Positions 16,313-25,302 are shown, counted from the stretch's first letter. The stretch: DNA of 64,000 nucleotides from an uncultured Dokdonia sp. (GCF_947492535.1 NZ_CANLNH010000004.1:248001-312000), one strand, 5' to 3'. Notes: a model not told the origin generated them from the letters alone. A program made the numbers and translations.

Positions 16313-17449
16313 ATGAAACTGAATAAGAAAGATATCTTAGAAGCATTACGAACAATAACTGTTCCTGGTGCTGGAGAAAATATGGTAGATAGTGGTGCAG
16401 TAACTAATGTCCTTACGTTTGGAGATGAGGTTATTGTAGATATTACTATTAAGAACCCAACACTACAAGCTCGTAAAAAAACAGAAGTTGAAATTATGAA
16501 GGCTATCCATGATCAGGTGGAACAAAAAGCCCAAGTAAAAGTAAATCTAAAAGTAGATGCTCCTGCTCCTAAAGAAAAGGTGGAGATTAAAGGAAAACAG
16601 ATTCCAGGAATTAAGAATATAGTAGCTATTGCCTCTGGTAAAGGTGGTGTAGGTAAATCTACGACAACAGCAAATATTGCTGTAAGCTTATCAGAAATGG
16701 GCTTTAAAGTAGGAGTACTAGATGCCGATATTTACGGTCCCTCTATTCCTATTATGTTTGATGTTCCAGATGAACGCCCTCTTTCTGTAAATGTAGGTGG
16801 TAAGTCTAAGATGAAACCTGTAGAGAATTATGGAGTAAAAGTATTGTCTATAGGCTTTTTTACAAAACCAGATCAAGCTGTTGTGTGGAGAGGTCCTATG
16901 GCTGCCAAAGCATTGAATCAAATGATTTTTGATGCTGCTTGGGGAGAGTTAGATTTCTTATTATTAGACTTGCCTCCTGGAACGGGAGATATTCATTTGA
17001 GTATCATGCAATCATTACCTATTACAGGAGCCGTAATTGTAAGTACACCTCAAACAGTAGCCCTTGCAGATGCAAAGAAAGGAGTGGCTATGTTTCAGCA
17101 AGAAAGTATCAACGTACCTGTATTAGGTATTGTAGAGAATATGGCATACTTCACACCAGAAGAATTGCCAGATAATAAGTATTATATCTTTGGAAAAGAA
17201 GGCGCAAGAAATCTTGCAGAAGATTTAGAAGTAAGACTTCTAGGAGAAATTCCATTAGTACAAAGTATTAGAGAAGCAGGAGATGTTGGACGTCCAGCAG
17301 CATTACAATCTGGATCGCCACTTTCTGAAGCGTATGAAGAACTTACAAGAAACGTAGTAGAAGAAACTGTACGCCGTAATAAAAACTTGCCTCCTACAGA
17401 AGCAATTAAAATAACAACAATGGCAGGGTGTAGTGCCGTTAAAAACTAG
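16313..17449 (+). CDS. Mrp/ApbC-type iron-sulphur carrier ATPase
   Basis: A 378-residue P-loop protein of the Mrp/NBP35 family, which carries Fe-S clusters to target proteins in the cytoplasm. The N-terminal MIP18-type domain (about 1-85) precedes the ATPase with the deviant Walker A GKGGVGKS near residue 107, LLLDLPPGTGDIH (Walker B) and STPQTVALADAKKG. The CxxC that bridges the cluster in ApbC-type members is absent: that stretch reads NMAYFTPEELPDNKYYIFG. Only the C-terminal GCSAV has a Cys. The nifU-like gene follows by 3 nt. Confidence 0.92.
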   Translation: MKLNKKDILEALRTITVPGAGENMVDSGAVTNVLTFGDEVIVDITIKNPTLQARKKTEVEIMKAIHDQVEQKAQVKVNLKVDAPAPKEKVEIKGKQIPGIKNIVAIASGKGGVGKSTTTANIAVSLSEMGFKVGVLDADIYGPSIPIMFDVPDERPLSVNVGGKSKMKPVENYGVKVLSIGFFTKPDQAVVWRGPMAAKALNQMIFDAAWGELDFLLLDLPPGTGDIHLSIMQSLPITGAVIVSTPQTVALADAKKGVAMFQQESINVPVLGIVENMAYFTPEELPDNKYYIFGKEGARNLAEDLEVRLLGEIPLVQSIREAGDVGRPAALQSGSPLSEAYEELTRNVVEETVRRNKNLPPTEAIKITTMAGCSAVKN

Positions 17450-17452
17450 GGT

Positions 17453-17695
17453 ATGACAGATCAAGAATTAACTCAAAAAGTAGAAGATGCACTTGAAGAA
17501 ATCAGACCATTTCTTCAAAGTGACGGAGGCGATATTACCTTACTTGGTATTGATGAGGGTACAACAGTTCGCGTACAATTAGAAGGCGCATGTGTTGGAT
17601 GTTCTGTAAATCAAATGACATTGAAAAGTGGTGTAGAGATGACTATAAAAAAGCATGCCCCTCAGATTGAAAGTGTTATTAATGTAGAAGCTTAG
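17453..17695 (+). CDS. NifU-like C-terminal domain protein
   Basis: An 80-residue NfU-type scaffold that holds a [4Fe-4S] or [2Fe-2S] cluster for delivery. The family core IRPFLQSDGGDITL and the cluster motif CVGCSVNQMTLK (CxxC) are both present. The length is that of the bare domain. It starts 3 nt after mrp and its product probably works with that protein in cluster transfer. Confidence 0.94.
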   Translation: MTDQELTQKVEDALEEIRPFLQSDGGDITLLGIDEGTTVRVQLEGACVGCSVNQMTLKSGVEMTIKKHAPQIESVINVEA

Positions 17696-17728
17696 AGATA
17701 GCCTTACTAGAGATGTGTTTGTAAAACC

Positions 17729-17792
17729 GCTTTCGCGAAATCGAACTAGTGAGATTCACGACCAAAAGGGAGAGTGTAACGATAAAGCGTAC
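17729..17792. repeat. Composite mosaic repeat, family A (copy 2, short form)
   Basis: GCTTTCGCGAAATCGAACTA, then GTGAGATTCACGACCA, GGGAGAGTG, AACG and AAAGCGTAC. It lacks the internal CCTGCC...GGCAGG palindrome that copies 1 and 3 carry between GAGA and TTCA, so it shows the empty state of that module. Confidence 0.8.
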
Positions 17793-17805
17793 GTAACAAA
17801 AATCA

Positions 17806-18858
17806 ATGATTAAAACAGATATACTTATTATAGGAGCAGGTCCCACAGGACTTTTTGCTGTTTTTGAAGCCGGACTTTTAAAATTAAAATGCCACCTTAT
17901 TGATGCCTTGCCACAACCAGGAGGACAATGCTCAGAAATTTATCCTAAAAAACCTATTTACGATATTCCTGCATTTCCAGAGGTACTTGCAGGAGACTTG
18001 GTAGACAATCTCATGAAACAGATTGCACCTTTTCAACCTGGATTTACATTAGGAGAACGTGCACAAACTATAGAAAAACAAGAAGACGATACTTTTATTG
18101 TTACGACAAATAAAGGGACGAAACATCATGCGCCTGTTGTTGCAATAGCAGGAGGTTTGGGAAGTTTTGAACCGCGTAAACCTATTCTAGAAAACATTAC
18201 TCATTTTGAAGATAAAGGAGTCGAATATATTATTAGAGATCCTGAGTTTTATAGAAATAAAAGAGTCATTATTGCTGGAGGTGGAGATAGCGCATTAGAT
18301 TGGAGTATTTTCTTATCAGATGTAGCAAGTGAAGTAACGTTAGTACACCGTCGTAATGAATTTAGAGGAGCGTTAGATAGTGTTGAAAAAGTACAAGAAT
18401 TAAAAAACCAAGGAAGGATTACCTTGATTACGCCTGCAGAAATTATAGCGCTTTCTGGAAATGATCACCTTGAAAGTGTTACGGTAAAAAGAGGCGAAGA
18501 AGAAAAAGAAATTAAAGTAGATCATTTTATTCCATTATTTGGATTAGCTCCTAAATTAGGGCCTATTGCAGATTGGGGACTTGAGATTGAAAAAAATGCC
18601 ATTAAAGTAAATAATAGCCTTGATTACCAAACCAATATCCCTGGCATTTATGCTATTGGAGATGTAAATACCTATCCTGGAAAGTTAAAACTTATTCTTT
18701 GCGGTTTTCACGAAGCTACACTCATGTGTCAGAGTGCTTACCAACGTATTTTTCCTGATAAGCGATATGTTATGAAATATACAACCGTAGGGGGTGTTAC
18801 TGGATTTGATGGAAGTAAAAAAGAAGCACCCAAAGCTGTTGTAAAAGCTATAGAGTAA
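17806..18858 (+). CDS. Ferredoxin/flavodoxin--NADP reductase, thioredoxin-reductase-like
   Basis: A 350-residue FAD/NAD(P) oxidoreductase of the type 2 ferredoxin-NADP reductase group. The FAD dinucleotide motif GAGPTGLFAVFEAG is at residues 8-21, PGGQCSEIYPKKPIYD near 38, and the NADPH motif IIAGGGDSALDW near 155. C-terminal AIGDVNTYPG is the second FAD signature. The CxxC of true thioredoxin reductase is absent. A small membrane protein and a [2Fe-2S] ferredoxin follow directly, so the likely partner is that ferredoxin. Confidence 0.92.
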   Translation: MIKTDILIIGAGPTGLFAVFEAGLLKLKCHLIDALPQPGGQCSEIYPKKPIYDIPAFPEVLAGDLVDNLMKQIAPFQPGFTLGERAQTIEKQEDDTFIVTTNKGTKHHAPVVAIAGGLGSFEPRKPILENITHFEDKGVEYIIRDPEFYRNKRVIIAGGGDSALDWSIFLSDVASEVTLVHRRNEFRGALDSVEKVQELKNQGRITLITPAEIIALSGNDHLESVTVKRGEEEKEIKVDHFIPLFGLAPKLGPIADWGLEIEKNAIKVNNSLDYQTNIPGIYAIGDVNTYPGKLKLILCGFHEATLMCQSAYQRIFPDKRYVMKYTTVGGVTGFDGSKKEAPKAVVKAIE

Positions 18859-19094
18859 TGGATCAAATTATTACAAATGCTGAGGTTAGTACGGCTAGTA
18901 TTATTGGCTTCTTTGTAATTGTTATTGTTGGAGGTTTCTTTCTTCATTTAGTACTTTCAAAAACAGGGATATATAAAAAGAGAGTCAAAGCAAAAGGATT
19001 TCTTGCAAAGTTTTTATACTTCGGTATATTTTTGATACTACTTTATATTGTATTGTTAGTTATTTTTGGGATTATTAAACTAATAGGTATTTAA
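18858..19094 (+). CDS. Small two-helix membrane protein
   Basis: A 78-residue protein with two hydrophobic helices (about residues 13-33 and 50-76) joined by a Lys-rich loop (KKRVKAKG). I do not recognise the family. Its ATG overlaps the reductase stop by one base and the ferredoxin starts 1 nt after it, so it is cotranslated with an electron-transfer pair. A membrane-anchoring role for that pair is an inference only. Confidence 0.75.
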   Translation: MDQIITNAEVSTASIIGFFVIVIVGGFFLHLVLSKTGIYKKRVKAKGFLAKFLYFGIFLILLYIVLLVIFGIIKLIGI

Positions 19095-19095
19095 C

Positions 19096-19425
19096 ATGTC
19101 AGATATTACGATACATATTACAGATAGAGAAGGCACTACACATCAAGTAGAAGCACCTATAGATATGAATATGAACCTTATGGAAATAGTGCGTTCTTAT
19201 GAACTGGCACCAGAAGGAACCATAGGTGTTTGTGGAGGCATGGCGATGTGTGCTTCCTGCCAATGTTATGTAGAGAGTGATCATGAGTTGCCTGAAATGT
19301 CTGATGATGAAGATGCGATGCTTGCCGAAGCTTTTTATGTTGAAGATAACAGCCGACTTGGCTGTCAAATACATATGGATACAGCATTAGAAGGACTTAA
19401 AGTACGATTAGCACCAGAAAGCTAA
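19096..19425 (+). CDS. [2Fe-2S] ferredoxin, adrenodoxin-like
   Basis: A 109-residue plant/adrenodoxin-type ferredoxin. The cluster ligands are C-x5-C-x2-C in GVCGGMAMCASCQCYV (residues about 46-57) and a fourth Cys in SRLGCQIH near residue 93. The acidic helix after the cluster (DHELPEMSDDED) suits docking to the reductase encoded two genes upstream. It is the last gene of the reductase-membrane protein-ferredoxin operon. Confidence 0.93.
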   Translation: MSDITIHITDREGTTHQVEAPIDMNMNLMEIVRSYELAPEGTIGVCGGMAMCASCQCYVESDHELPEMSDDEDAMLAEAFYVEDNSRLGCQIHMDTALEGLKVRLAPES

Positions 19426-19537
19426 TATTAGATGCGTCTTTAAAGACTTCATTATGATGCTTTTAAAAAATAGTTGAACGGTTCTTAGCGTGTTTAGATA
19501 CATTTTGTATATTTAAAAGAATTAACAGCCCCAAACA

Positions 19538-20626
19538 ATGAATTCAGTATATAGATGCGTATGTGCATTATGTATGCTATTTACTTTATCTGCTAGTGTA
19601 GCTCAAGAGTCAAAAGTGGATAGTTTAAAGTTGCTTCTAAAGGAGATAGAATATCCTATAGAAAAAACAAATCTGTACAACGAAATTTCTGTTTCTTTTT
19701 ATAACTCCCAATTATATATTGATAGTGCGTATTATTATAACCAAAAAGCATATCAAATAGCAAAAGAGTATAGCCTTCCTGATAAAGAAGGAAGAGCCTT
19801 ATTTAATTTTGGTCTAATTCACACAGAAACAGGTGAAACGGGTTTAGCCATTGAAAATTACTTAAAAGCATTATTCATCTTTGAAAGGCTTAAGGATTCT
19901 CGAAGCATCAGTGTGATCAATAGTAGTATTGCTGCGTTATATTTTACAGAAGAAAAATACGATAAAGCGATTACTTTTTTTAATAAAGCAATAGAGATTT
20001 CTACCCGAAATAAAGATAGTGTTGGGATGGCTATTGATTATGCAAATCTAGGGGAGACAGAATATAAAATAGGGAAATATATAGCGGCAAATAAACACTT
20101 GAAACTTGCAAAAAACCTAGCAAAGAAAAAAGGATTAGCATTTCCTTCATTAAATATTTCATGCGGTAATACATTATTTGCTTTACAAGAAGCAGATAGT
20201 GCCATAGTAGAAGGAAAGAAAGGGTTGTTGCTTGCTCAACAAGAAAATGATATCAAAAGTATTTCTGAAGCTTCAGATTTATTATATCGTATTACATATA
20301 CTAAAGAAAATTATAAAGAAGCATTGGCTCATTATAAGCGCTTTGTGATGTATAAAGATAATTTGAATGTTGCAAAAGACACAAATACAATAGAAAAACT
20401 AAAACTAAATGCTGAGATACAAGCAAAAGAAGAAGAGCTGTCTCGAATGCAGCAAAAAGAAAAATATTTAAATATTATTTATGTACTTGTGGGGATTGGG
20501 GTTATCCTGCTTGTATTTTTAGTGTCTAGGCAAGTTAAGGTAGTTAAAATGGCTCAAGAAGTTCATGATATCCAAACAAAACTTGTAGGAGAAGAGCTTA
20601 ATGAACGTAGTATAAAAAATGAGTAG
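19538..20626 (+). CDS. TPR membrane protein without output domain (paralogue 1)
   Basis: A 362-residue protein: signal peptide (ending SASVAQE), several tetratricopeptide repeats (about 40-280, e.g. GLIHTETGETGLAIENYLKA and NLGETEYKIGKYIAANKHL), a transmembrane helix (about 312-330), then a short helical tail that ends 30 residues later. The layout equals that of flavobacterial TPR-linked LuxR regulators and kinases, but no DNA-binding or kinase domain follows. The protein at 25474 has the same shape. A membrane AraC-type gene follows 54 nt later. Confidence 0.8.
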   Translation: MNSVYRCVCALCMLFTLSASVAQESKVDSLKLLLKEIEYPIEKTNLYNEISVSFYNSQLYIDSAYYYNQKAYQIAKEYSLPDKEGRALFNFGLIHTETGETGLAIENYLKALFIFERLKDSRSISVINSSIAALYFTEEKYDKAITFFNKAIEISTRNKDSVGMAIDYANLGETEYKIGKYIAANKHLKLAKNLAKKKGLAFPSLNISCGNTLFALQEADSAIVEGKKGLLLAQQENDIKSISEASDLLYRITYTKENYKEALAHYKRFVMYKDNLNVAKDTNTIEKLKLNAEIQAKEEELSRMQQKEKYLNIIYVLVGIGVILLVFLVSRQVKVVKMAQEVHDIQTKLVGEELNERSIKNE

Positions 20627-20680
20627 TTAGCTTATTTTTTAAAACAGGAGTTATATCAAAGATTTTTATAACTTTGGATA

Positions 20681-21871
20681 GTGTTGACCAACTTTCTTAT
20701 AGAATTTCCTAATTTCAATTTATACAGTACACCACTTCTTATATTGGTGATTCAAGGACTTGTTTTTTCTTTTTTACTATTCGGAAAATATAAAAAAGAA
20801 AAAAGCATATCCTATCTGATTTTAGCTTTTATTCTCCTTATTACGTGTTACCATCGTACCACCTATACCATTGGATTTATGGATTGGTATGATACTTTTA
20901 GAAATACAAAGATTAATTACTACCTAATTAATTTTGGACTCATCGTTGTTCCTCTTATTTATTTTTATGTAAAAAGTATAACAGTATCAGATTTCACTTT
21001 TAAAAAACAACACCTTTGGCATTTTGTGCCAGGCATTCTCTATTTTTTAATTAAGGTAGTTATTCTTATTTATGATGCTAATCAACCAGGGTTTTCAGAA
21101 ACACAAAATGGATATTTAGTTCAGAATTTCCAATGGAAGTATGTAGATCCTTTTCAATCTGCATTTTCTTATATTCAAATGATTGTGTATATCGTTTTGA
21201 CACTGCAGTTATATGCAACCTATCGTAAAAATATCCAGCAATATTTTTCAAATACGTATACATTAGAACTTAATTGGATGCGTAACTTTTTACTGATATA
21301 TACACTATTGTTTATATATGATATTGGGCAGACGCTTGTAGATATGACCATCACAGAACTGAGTTGGATTCAGAAATGGTGGTTGCAGTTTCTAAATGCA
21401 CTTGCGATTATTTATATAGGGATAAAAGGATATATCACCGATACAGATAAGCTAAAGGGATTAGATTTTAATGCATCAACGGCTGCCACATTTAATTCAG
21501 TTTCTGTCACTAGTGAGCCTTTACTTTCAGAAGAGGTAAAGAAAAATAAACAGGTTGTTCGTGCGTATTTTGAACAAGAAAAACCCTATTTAGATCCTGA
21601 TTTAAATTTAATTACGCTTTCGCGAAAGCTTAAGATGTCCCGTTCCCAATTATCTGAAGTGATCAATGATGGGTTCGGTAAAAACTTTAACGATTTTGTG
21701 AATACCTATCGAGTAGAAGCTGTAAAGCAAATGCTGAAAGATGGGAAACAAGAGCAATTATCATTACTTGGTATTGCACTTGAGTGCGGTTTTAATAGTA
21801 AAGCTACATTTAATCGTGTTTTTAAGAAGCTTATACAAACGTCCCCTACAGAATATATTAAATCTCTATAA
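20681..21871 (+). CDS. AraC-family regulator with N-terminal membrane domain
   Basis: A 396-residue membrane-bound transcription factor. About seven hydrophobic helices fill residues 10-255. After a linker, the two-helix-turn-helix AraC domain spans about 290-395 (LITLSRKLKMSRSQLSEVIN and LGIALECGFNSKATFNRVFK). The start is GTG at 20681 or TTG at 20684, since the first ATG lies after two helices. The LSRKL motif in the first HTH is encoded by a perfect GCTTTCGCGAAAGC. The ligand and targets are unknown; the downstream DoxX operon is one candidate. Confidence 0.87.
   Translation: MLTNFLIEFPNFNLYSTPLLILVIQGLVFSFLLFGKYKKEKSISYLILAFILLITCYHRTTYTIGFMDWYDTFRNTKINYYLINFGLIVVPLIYFYVKSITVSDFTFKKQHLWHFVPGILYFLIKVVILIYDANQPGFSETQNGYLVQNFQWKYVDPFQSAFSYIQMIVYIVLTLQLYATYRKNIQQYFSNTYTLELNWMRNFLLIYTLLFIYDIGQTLVDMTITELSWIQKWWLQFLNALAIIYIGIKGYITDTDKLKGLDFNASTAATFNSVSVTSEPLLSEEVKKNKQVVRAYFEQEKPYLDPDLNLITLSRKLKMSRSQLSEVINDGFGKNFNDFVNTYRVEAVKQMLKDGKQEQLSLLGIALECGFNSKATFNRVFKKLIQTSPTEYIKSL
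21616..21629. repeat. GCTTTCGCGAAAGC palindrome, in araC-like gene
   Basis: Perfect copy read in a different frame (CTT TCG CGA AAG), giving Leu-Ser-Arg-Lys in the first DNA-binding helix region. Confidence 0.9.
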
Positions 21872-21914
21872 ATAAGAGGTTTATGTCAAACACCTGATAT
21901 GTTGAAATACAAAA

Positions 21915-21947
21915 TAAGACGACTCAAATCGTATTTGAGTCGTCTTA
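21915..21947 (+). terminator. Hairpin after the araC-like gene
   Basis: 15-bp perfect stem, TAAGACGACTCAAAT (21915-21929) with ATTTGAGTCGTCTTA (21933-21947) and a 3-nt loop. No immediate T-run, but TTTT follows 6 nt later. Confidence 0.65.
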
Positions 21948-22017
21948 GTACGTTTTGAAGCGTGAGAAATAGCTAATGGTTGCACTTTTGACCTATCGAA
22001 TCAAAAGAACAACCGTT

Positions 22018-22503
22018 ATGAAAAAAATAATCAAAATACTTATTACGCCAGTTACACAAAAACATTGGTTTGTAGATCTCACTTTTGCGATTATTCGATT
22101 TGTATGTGGCGTATTACTTTCTGTAGATTTTGGATCAAGCAAGTTTGGAATGCCTTGGACGCCCGATGGACAAAATTTATCTCTTTTTGAAGTATCCGCT
22201 TGGTTTCCAAAAGATGTAGCTGAATACGGAGGCATCTTTGCGATGATGCCCATTTTCTTTGCTTGGATGGGTGCTTTTAGTGAAGCGGTAGGAGGTATCT
22301 TTTTAGCGTTTGGATTTAAAACAAGAATTGCCTCCTTTCTCATTATATGTACAATGCTTGTAGCCATTTTTATGCAAAAGTGGAGTCAAGGTACATGGGC
22401 TATGTTGCCAGCAATGGGATTCTTATGGATAGCCATCTACCACACATACTTAGGATCAGGGCGCTTTGGTGTAGACTATTTAATTTCTAAAAAACTAAAC
22501 TAA
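22018..22503 (+). CDS. DoxX-like membrane protein
   Basis: A 161-residue inner-membrane protein with four hydrophobic segments, resembling the DoxX family (AIIRFVCGVLLSVDFGSSKF near the first helix, GAFSEAVGGIFLAFGFKTR, and ...WIAIYHTYLGSGRFGVD at the end). DoxX proteins are implicated in redox or sulphur chemistry in some bacteria, but this one cannot be assigned. The start is the ATG at 22018. It heads a run of four close genes up to 24403. Confidence 0.8.
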   Translation: MKKIIKILITPVTQKHWFVDLTFAIIRFVCGVLLSVDFGSSKFGMPWTPDGQNLSLFEVSAWFPKDVAEYGGIFAMMPIFFAWMGAFSEAVGGIFLAFGFKTRIASFLIICTMLVAIFMQKWSQGTWAMLPAMGFLWIAIYHTYLGSGRFGVDYLISKKLN

Positions 22504-22508
22504 TACAT

Positions 22509-22892
22509 ATGAAAACATATAAAATAATTACCCTATGTCTTGTACTTATCTCTTTGGTAAGTTGCGTACAAGAAGAGCATCTTAAAACAGTCACTTTTAA
22601 AGTAGATATGACAGCCGTTAAACCCATCTCTCAAGTAGGTGTAAAAGGAGAGTTTACAAATCCACCCTGGAAAGAAATACTACCTCTTACAGATACAAAT
22701 CGCGATGGAATTTATGAGCTAACAGTATCGCAAACTACTGCTGTAAGTAACGTGGAGTTTAAGTTCGTACACAATGGAATCTATGAACTTCTAGGTAAGG
22801 ACAATAGAAAACTTCATTTTGAATACAAACCAGAAACACTCGTATATGAAGGTGTTTTTAATAACCCAGATGCAAAACAAACAAATAAATAA
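22509..22892 (+). CDS. Lipoprotein with CBM48/CBM20-like fold
   Basis: A 127-residue lipoprotein. The signal peptide ends in the lipobox LISLVSC (Cys19). The mature part looks like a carbohydrate-binding immunoglobulin-like module of the CBM20/48 (starch or glycogen binding) type: TVTFKVDMTAV, VGVKGEFTNPPW, DTNRDGIYELTVS and VEFKFVHNG. Only 5 nt separate it from the DoxX gene. Binding of glucan is a fold-based guess. Confidence 0.7.
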   Translation: MKTYKIITLCLVLISLVSCVQEEHLKTVTFKVDMTAVKPISQVGVKGEFTNPPWKEILPLTDTNRDGIYELTVSQTTAVSNVEFKFVHNGIYELLGKDNRKLHFEYKPETLVYEGVFNNPDAKQTNK

Positions 22893-22935
22893 TTAATGCT
22901 TTCGCAAACCTGCCTATCAGCAGGAGCGCACTAAA
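22893..22935. repeat. Truncated mosaic repeat
   Basis: ATGCTTTCGCAAACCTGCCT followed by ATCAGCAGGAGCGC. It joins a partial TTTCGC core to a CCTGCC/GGCAGG-type hairpin, as in the composite repeats elsewhere, and fills the gap before the GIN gene. Confidence 0.5.
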
Positions 22936-22946
22936 AACAATAAACA

Positions 22947-23834
22947 ATGAAAAAACTATATGTATTGCTTATGATGGTCGGGATGACCACTATGGCACAA
23001 GTAAAAGGAAACAAGGAAATTAGTAGTATTACAATTCCTGTAAATAACCTTACAGATCTAGAAATGACATTATATGCCGATGTAGAAATAGATCAGAATG
23101 CAACTGCAACTATGACAATAACAACAGATAGCAATTTGTTAAACCTGATAGATACGGAGATTGTTGGAGGAACGATGAAATTAGCTCAAAAAGAATGGAT
23201 CCAGCCGTCTCAAAATATTAAGATCTCGATTGGGGCTCCGTTACTTAAAAGATTACAAGTTGGCGTTCATGAAACCGTACTATTTAAAAATATACAACGC
23301 CAGGAAGTCTCTCTGATAGCCATTTTAGGCACTATCAAAGCCAGTGGAACAGCAACGTATGCACGTATTTCTGGAGAAGCAGGAACAGTAGATGCTGCGG
23401 CTTTAGAAACACAAGAAGCATATATCAATATGTGGGGAGATGGGAAAGCAATTGTGAACGCGTCTCAAACCATTGATGGGGAGCTCAATGAAGAAGCTCG
23501 TATAGAATTAATAAATCAACCCACAGAACTTAAAGGAGATGTAAAGAGAAAAATAAAAAAGTCACGATTTGCAAAGAGCGATGATAAAGGAAGGTATATA
23601 GATGTTAAAATCAAAAATAACTCATGGAATCGTAATCATTTTGTCGTAAAAGGACCTAAAAAAGATGGAGGGCATTTCGGGTATGGTTTCCCTATGATGC
23701 CAGGCGCCGTTAAAAAAGAACGCTGGACTGTGGGAACCAAAGTATATAAAGTAAATAAGTTAGGAATTAAGAAGCTTTTAATTACCATAACAGCAAAAGA
23801 CGAAGGGAATACAGTTAAATTATTTGAGGACTAA
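22947..23834 (+). CDS. GIN-domain (DUF2807) secreted protein
   Basis: A 295-residue exported protein. The signal peptide (MKKLYVLLMMVGMTTMAQ) precedes a right-handed beta-type GIN domain (about 25-185; NNLTDLEMTLYADVEID, LLNLIDTEIVGGTMKL, AYINMWGDGKAIVNAS). The basic C-terminal part (about 195-295) is not part of that domain. GIN proteins are annotated as putative adhesin heads in Bacteroidota, without proven function. Its stop overlaps the next ATG by one base. Confidence 0.8.
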   Translation: MKKLYVLLMMVGMTTMAQVKGNKEISSITIPVNNLTDLEMTLYADVEIDQNATATMTITTDSNLLNLIDTEIVGGTMKLAQKEWIQPSQNIKISIGAPLLKRLQVGVHETVLFKNIQRQEVSLIAILGTIKASGTATYARISGEAGTVDAAALETQEAYINMWGDGKAIVNASQTIDGELNEEARIELINQPTELKGDVKRKIKKSRFAKSDDKGRYIDVKIKNNSWNRNHFVVKGPKKDGGHFGYGFPMMPGAVKKERWTVGTKVYKVNKLGIKKLLITITAKDEGNTVKLFED

Positions 23835-24403
23835 TGAGATTATTACAGAAAATAAAACGCTTAGGGAAAAAAGGAAATACAAACCTTATTGTAGCTGGCA
23901 GCGCACTTTTTATAAGTGCCTGCGCGCTACTTATCTCTGTGCAAGAGATGCGTATTATGCGTACTCAGCAAAAAGCAACGATGTATCCATACCTCACTAT
24001 GGGAATGTTGTACAATGGCGAAGGGTTTGGCTTTGTACTCAAAAATAGTGGAAACGGGCTTGCAAAGATTAATTCGTATAAAGTAGCTAATGACAGTATA
24101 CATTTTAGAGATTGGTTTGATGTTCTCCAGACAGTAATGCCAGAAGCTCAAAACATAGATTATAATATTATAAATACTGCGGGAAACATAAGAAAACAAA
24201 TGATCACTCCAGGCGAAGAAGTAAACTTGATATTTCTTAAGTGGACACCAGAGACTCGTATTCTTGAGAAACGCATTCAGGATTTAAAGATTGAGATTTG
24301 TTATGCTTCGCTCTTAGAAGAACACTGGAAAATAGAAGGTGGTGTGCCGATAGCACAAGAAAAATCCTGCGATATTGAGGTTGAAAAAGAGTTTGGGTTT
24401 TGA
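23834..24403 (+). CDS. Hypothetical single-pass membrane protein
   Basis: A 189-residue protein of unknown function. A basic N-terminus (LLQKIKRLGKKG) is followed by one transmembrane helix (about residues 19-38) and a globular part, presumably periplasmic, with the strands PYLTMGMLYNGEGFGFVLKN and GEEVNLIFLKW. It overlaps the GIN gene by one base and ends 2 nt before the end of the convergent phosphoesterase gene. I see no family signature. Confidence 0.7.
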   Translation: MRLLQKIKRLGKKGNTNLIVAGSALFISACALLISVQEMRIMRTQQKATMYPYLTMGMLYNGEGFGFVLKNSGNGLAKINSYKVANDSIHFRDWFDVLQTVMPEAQNIDYNIINTAGNIRKQMITPGEEVNLIFLKWTPETRILEKRIQDLKIEICYASLLEEHWKIEGGVPIAQEKSCDIEVEKEFGF

Positions 24404-24405
24404 AA

Positions 24406-25302
24406 CTATGTAGTTTTATAAGCGATTAATTGTTGAGGTCCTTCCAATAAAACACGACTCACGCGTAAAGTCCCGTCGCTATGTGTATCAATATGCCACT
24501 TTATTAATGAGATAGCCCCATTTTCTATTTCTATTCCAGTAATACTCCTAGGATGTACACAGCTTCCATCATTAAAAAAAGCAATGTCGCCAGGTTCAGG
24601 AAAACGAGGTCTATGTGTGTGACCTACAATAGTCATAAGATTTTTATTATCCGTAATCCATTTCTTTAGACGACGTTCTACTTTAATAAGTTCTTTGTAA
24701 TTTTTTGCAGGACTTGTGGGGTCAGAAATACCAAATATTTGTAATGGTTTCCATAACACCCTCACCAAGAATCTATTAAAACGCCATCCGTGATAATTCA
24801 TCCAGTCAGCCTGATGACCATGGCATAAAAAAAGTTCTTGTAGTGTGTCACAATGCTTTAAAACAATAGCTTCATGGTATTTTAAATCGTTAAAAAGAAT
24901 CTCTTCCCTATCATCTTTAGGATCAAAATAGGTGGTAAGGTGTTTCTGTATGTATTTATGATCTCGATACACCATATCATGATTTCCCCATATTAAATGA
25001 AGTCTATTTTCAAGATGAAATTTTTGGAGTAAATGATATACATTTTTATGAGCTCTGAGAATACTTTCAAAAGAACTATTTTCCCATAATTCATCACCGT
25101 CTCCTAGTTCGTAATAGGTAAACCCTTCTTTGTAATAATGCGTAAGTGCATGGAAATAAATGTTTTCATTTCTGGCAAAATCATCTGCAAAGCTTTTGTC
25201 ACCTCGATGACAATCTGAAAAGAAAACCATTTTATCAGCATTACTAAAGTGAATCACTTTAGCGTTTTTATAAGCCCTATCTAATCGTTGACGAGAGTTC
25301 AT
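24406..25302 (-). CDS. Calcineurin-like metallophosphoesterase
   Basis: A 298-residue metallophosphoesterase. The di-metal motifs are in order: FFSDCHRGD, ELGDGDELWE, IWGNHDMVY (GNHD), LCHGHQADW and VGHTHRPRF. The first motif has DCH in place of DxH with normal spacing. The last strand FFNDGSCVHPRSITGIEI is like that of LpxH-related and Ser/Thr-phosphatase-like enzymes. The substrate is unknown. The start is the ATG at 25302; the longer frame begins with TTG. It ends 2 nt from the convergent gene. Confidence 0.82.
   Translation of the reverse strand: MNSRQRLDRAYKNAKVIHFSNADKMVFFSDCHRGDKSFADDFARNENIYFHALTHYYKEGFTYYELGDGDELWENSSFESILRAHKNVYHLLQKFHLENRLHLIWGNHDMVYRDHKYIQKHLTTYFDPKDDREEILFNDLKYHEAIVLKHCDTLQELFLCHGHQADWMNYHGWRFNRFLVRVLWKPLQIFGISDPTSPAKNYKELIKVERRLKKWITDNKNLMTIVGHTHRPRFPEPGDIAFFNDGSCVHPRSITGIEIENGAISLIKWHIDTHSDGTLRVSRVLLEGPQQLIAYKTT

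Noticed and set aside
17806-18858. Thioredoxin reductase
   Set aside because: The redox-active CxxC of thioredoxin reductase is absent and the neighbour is a ferredoxin.
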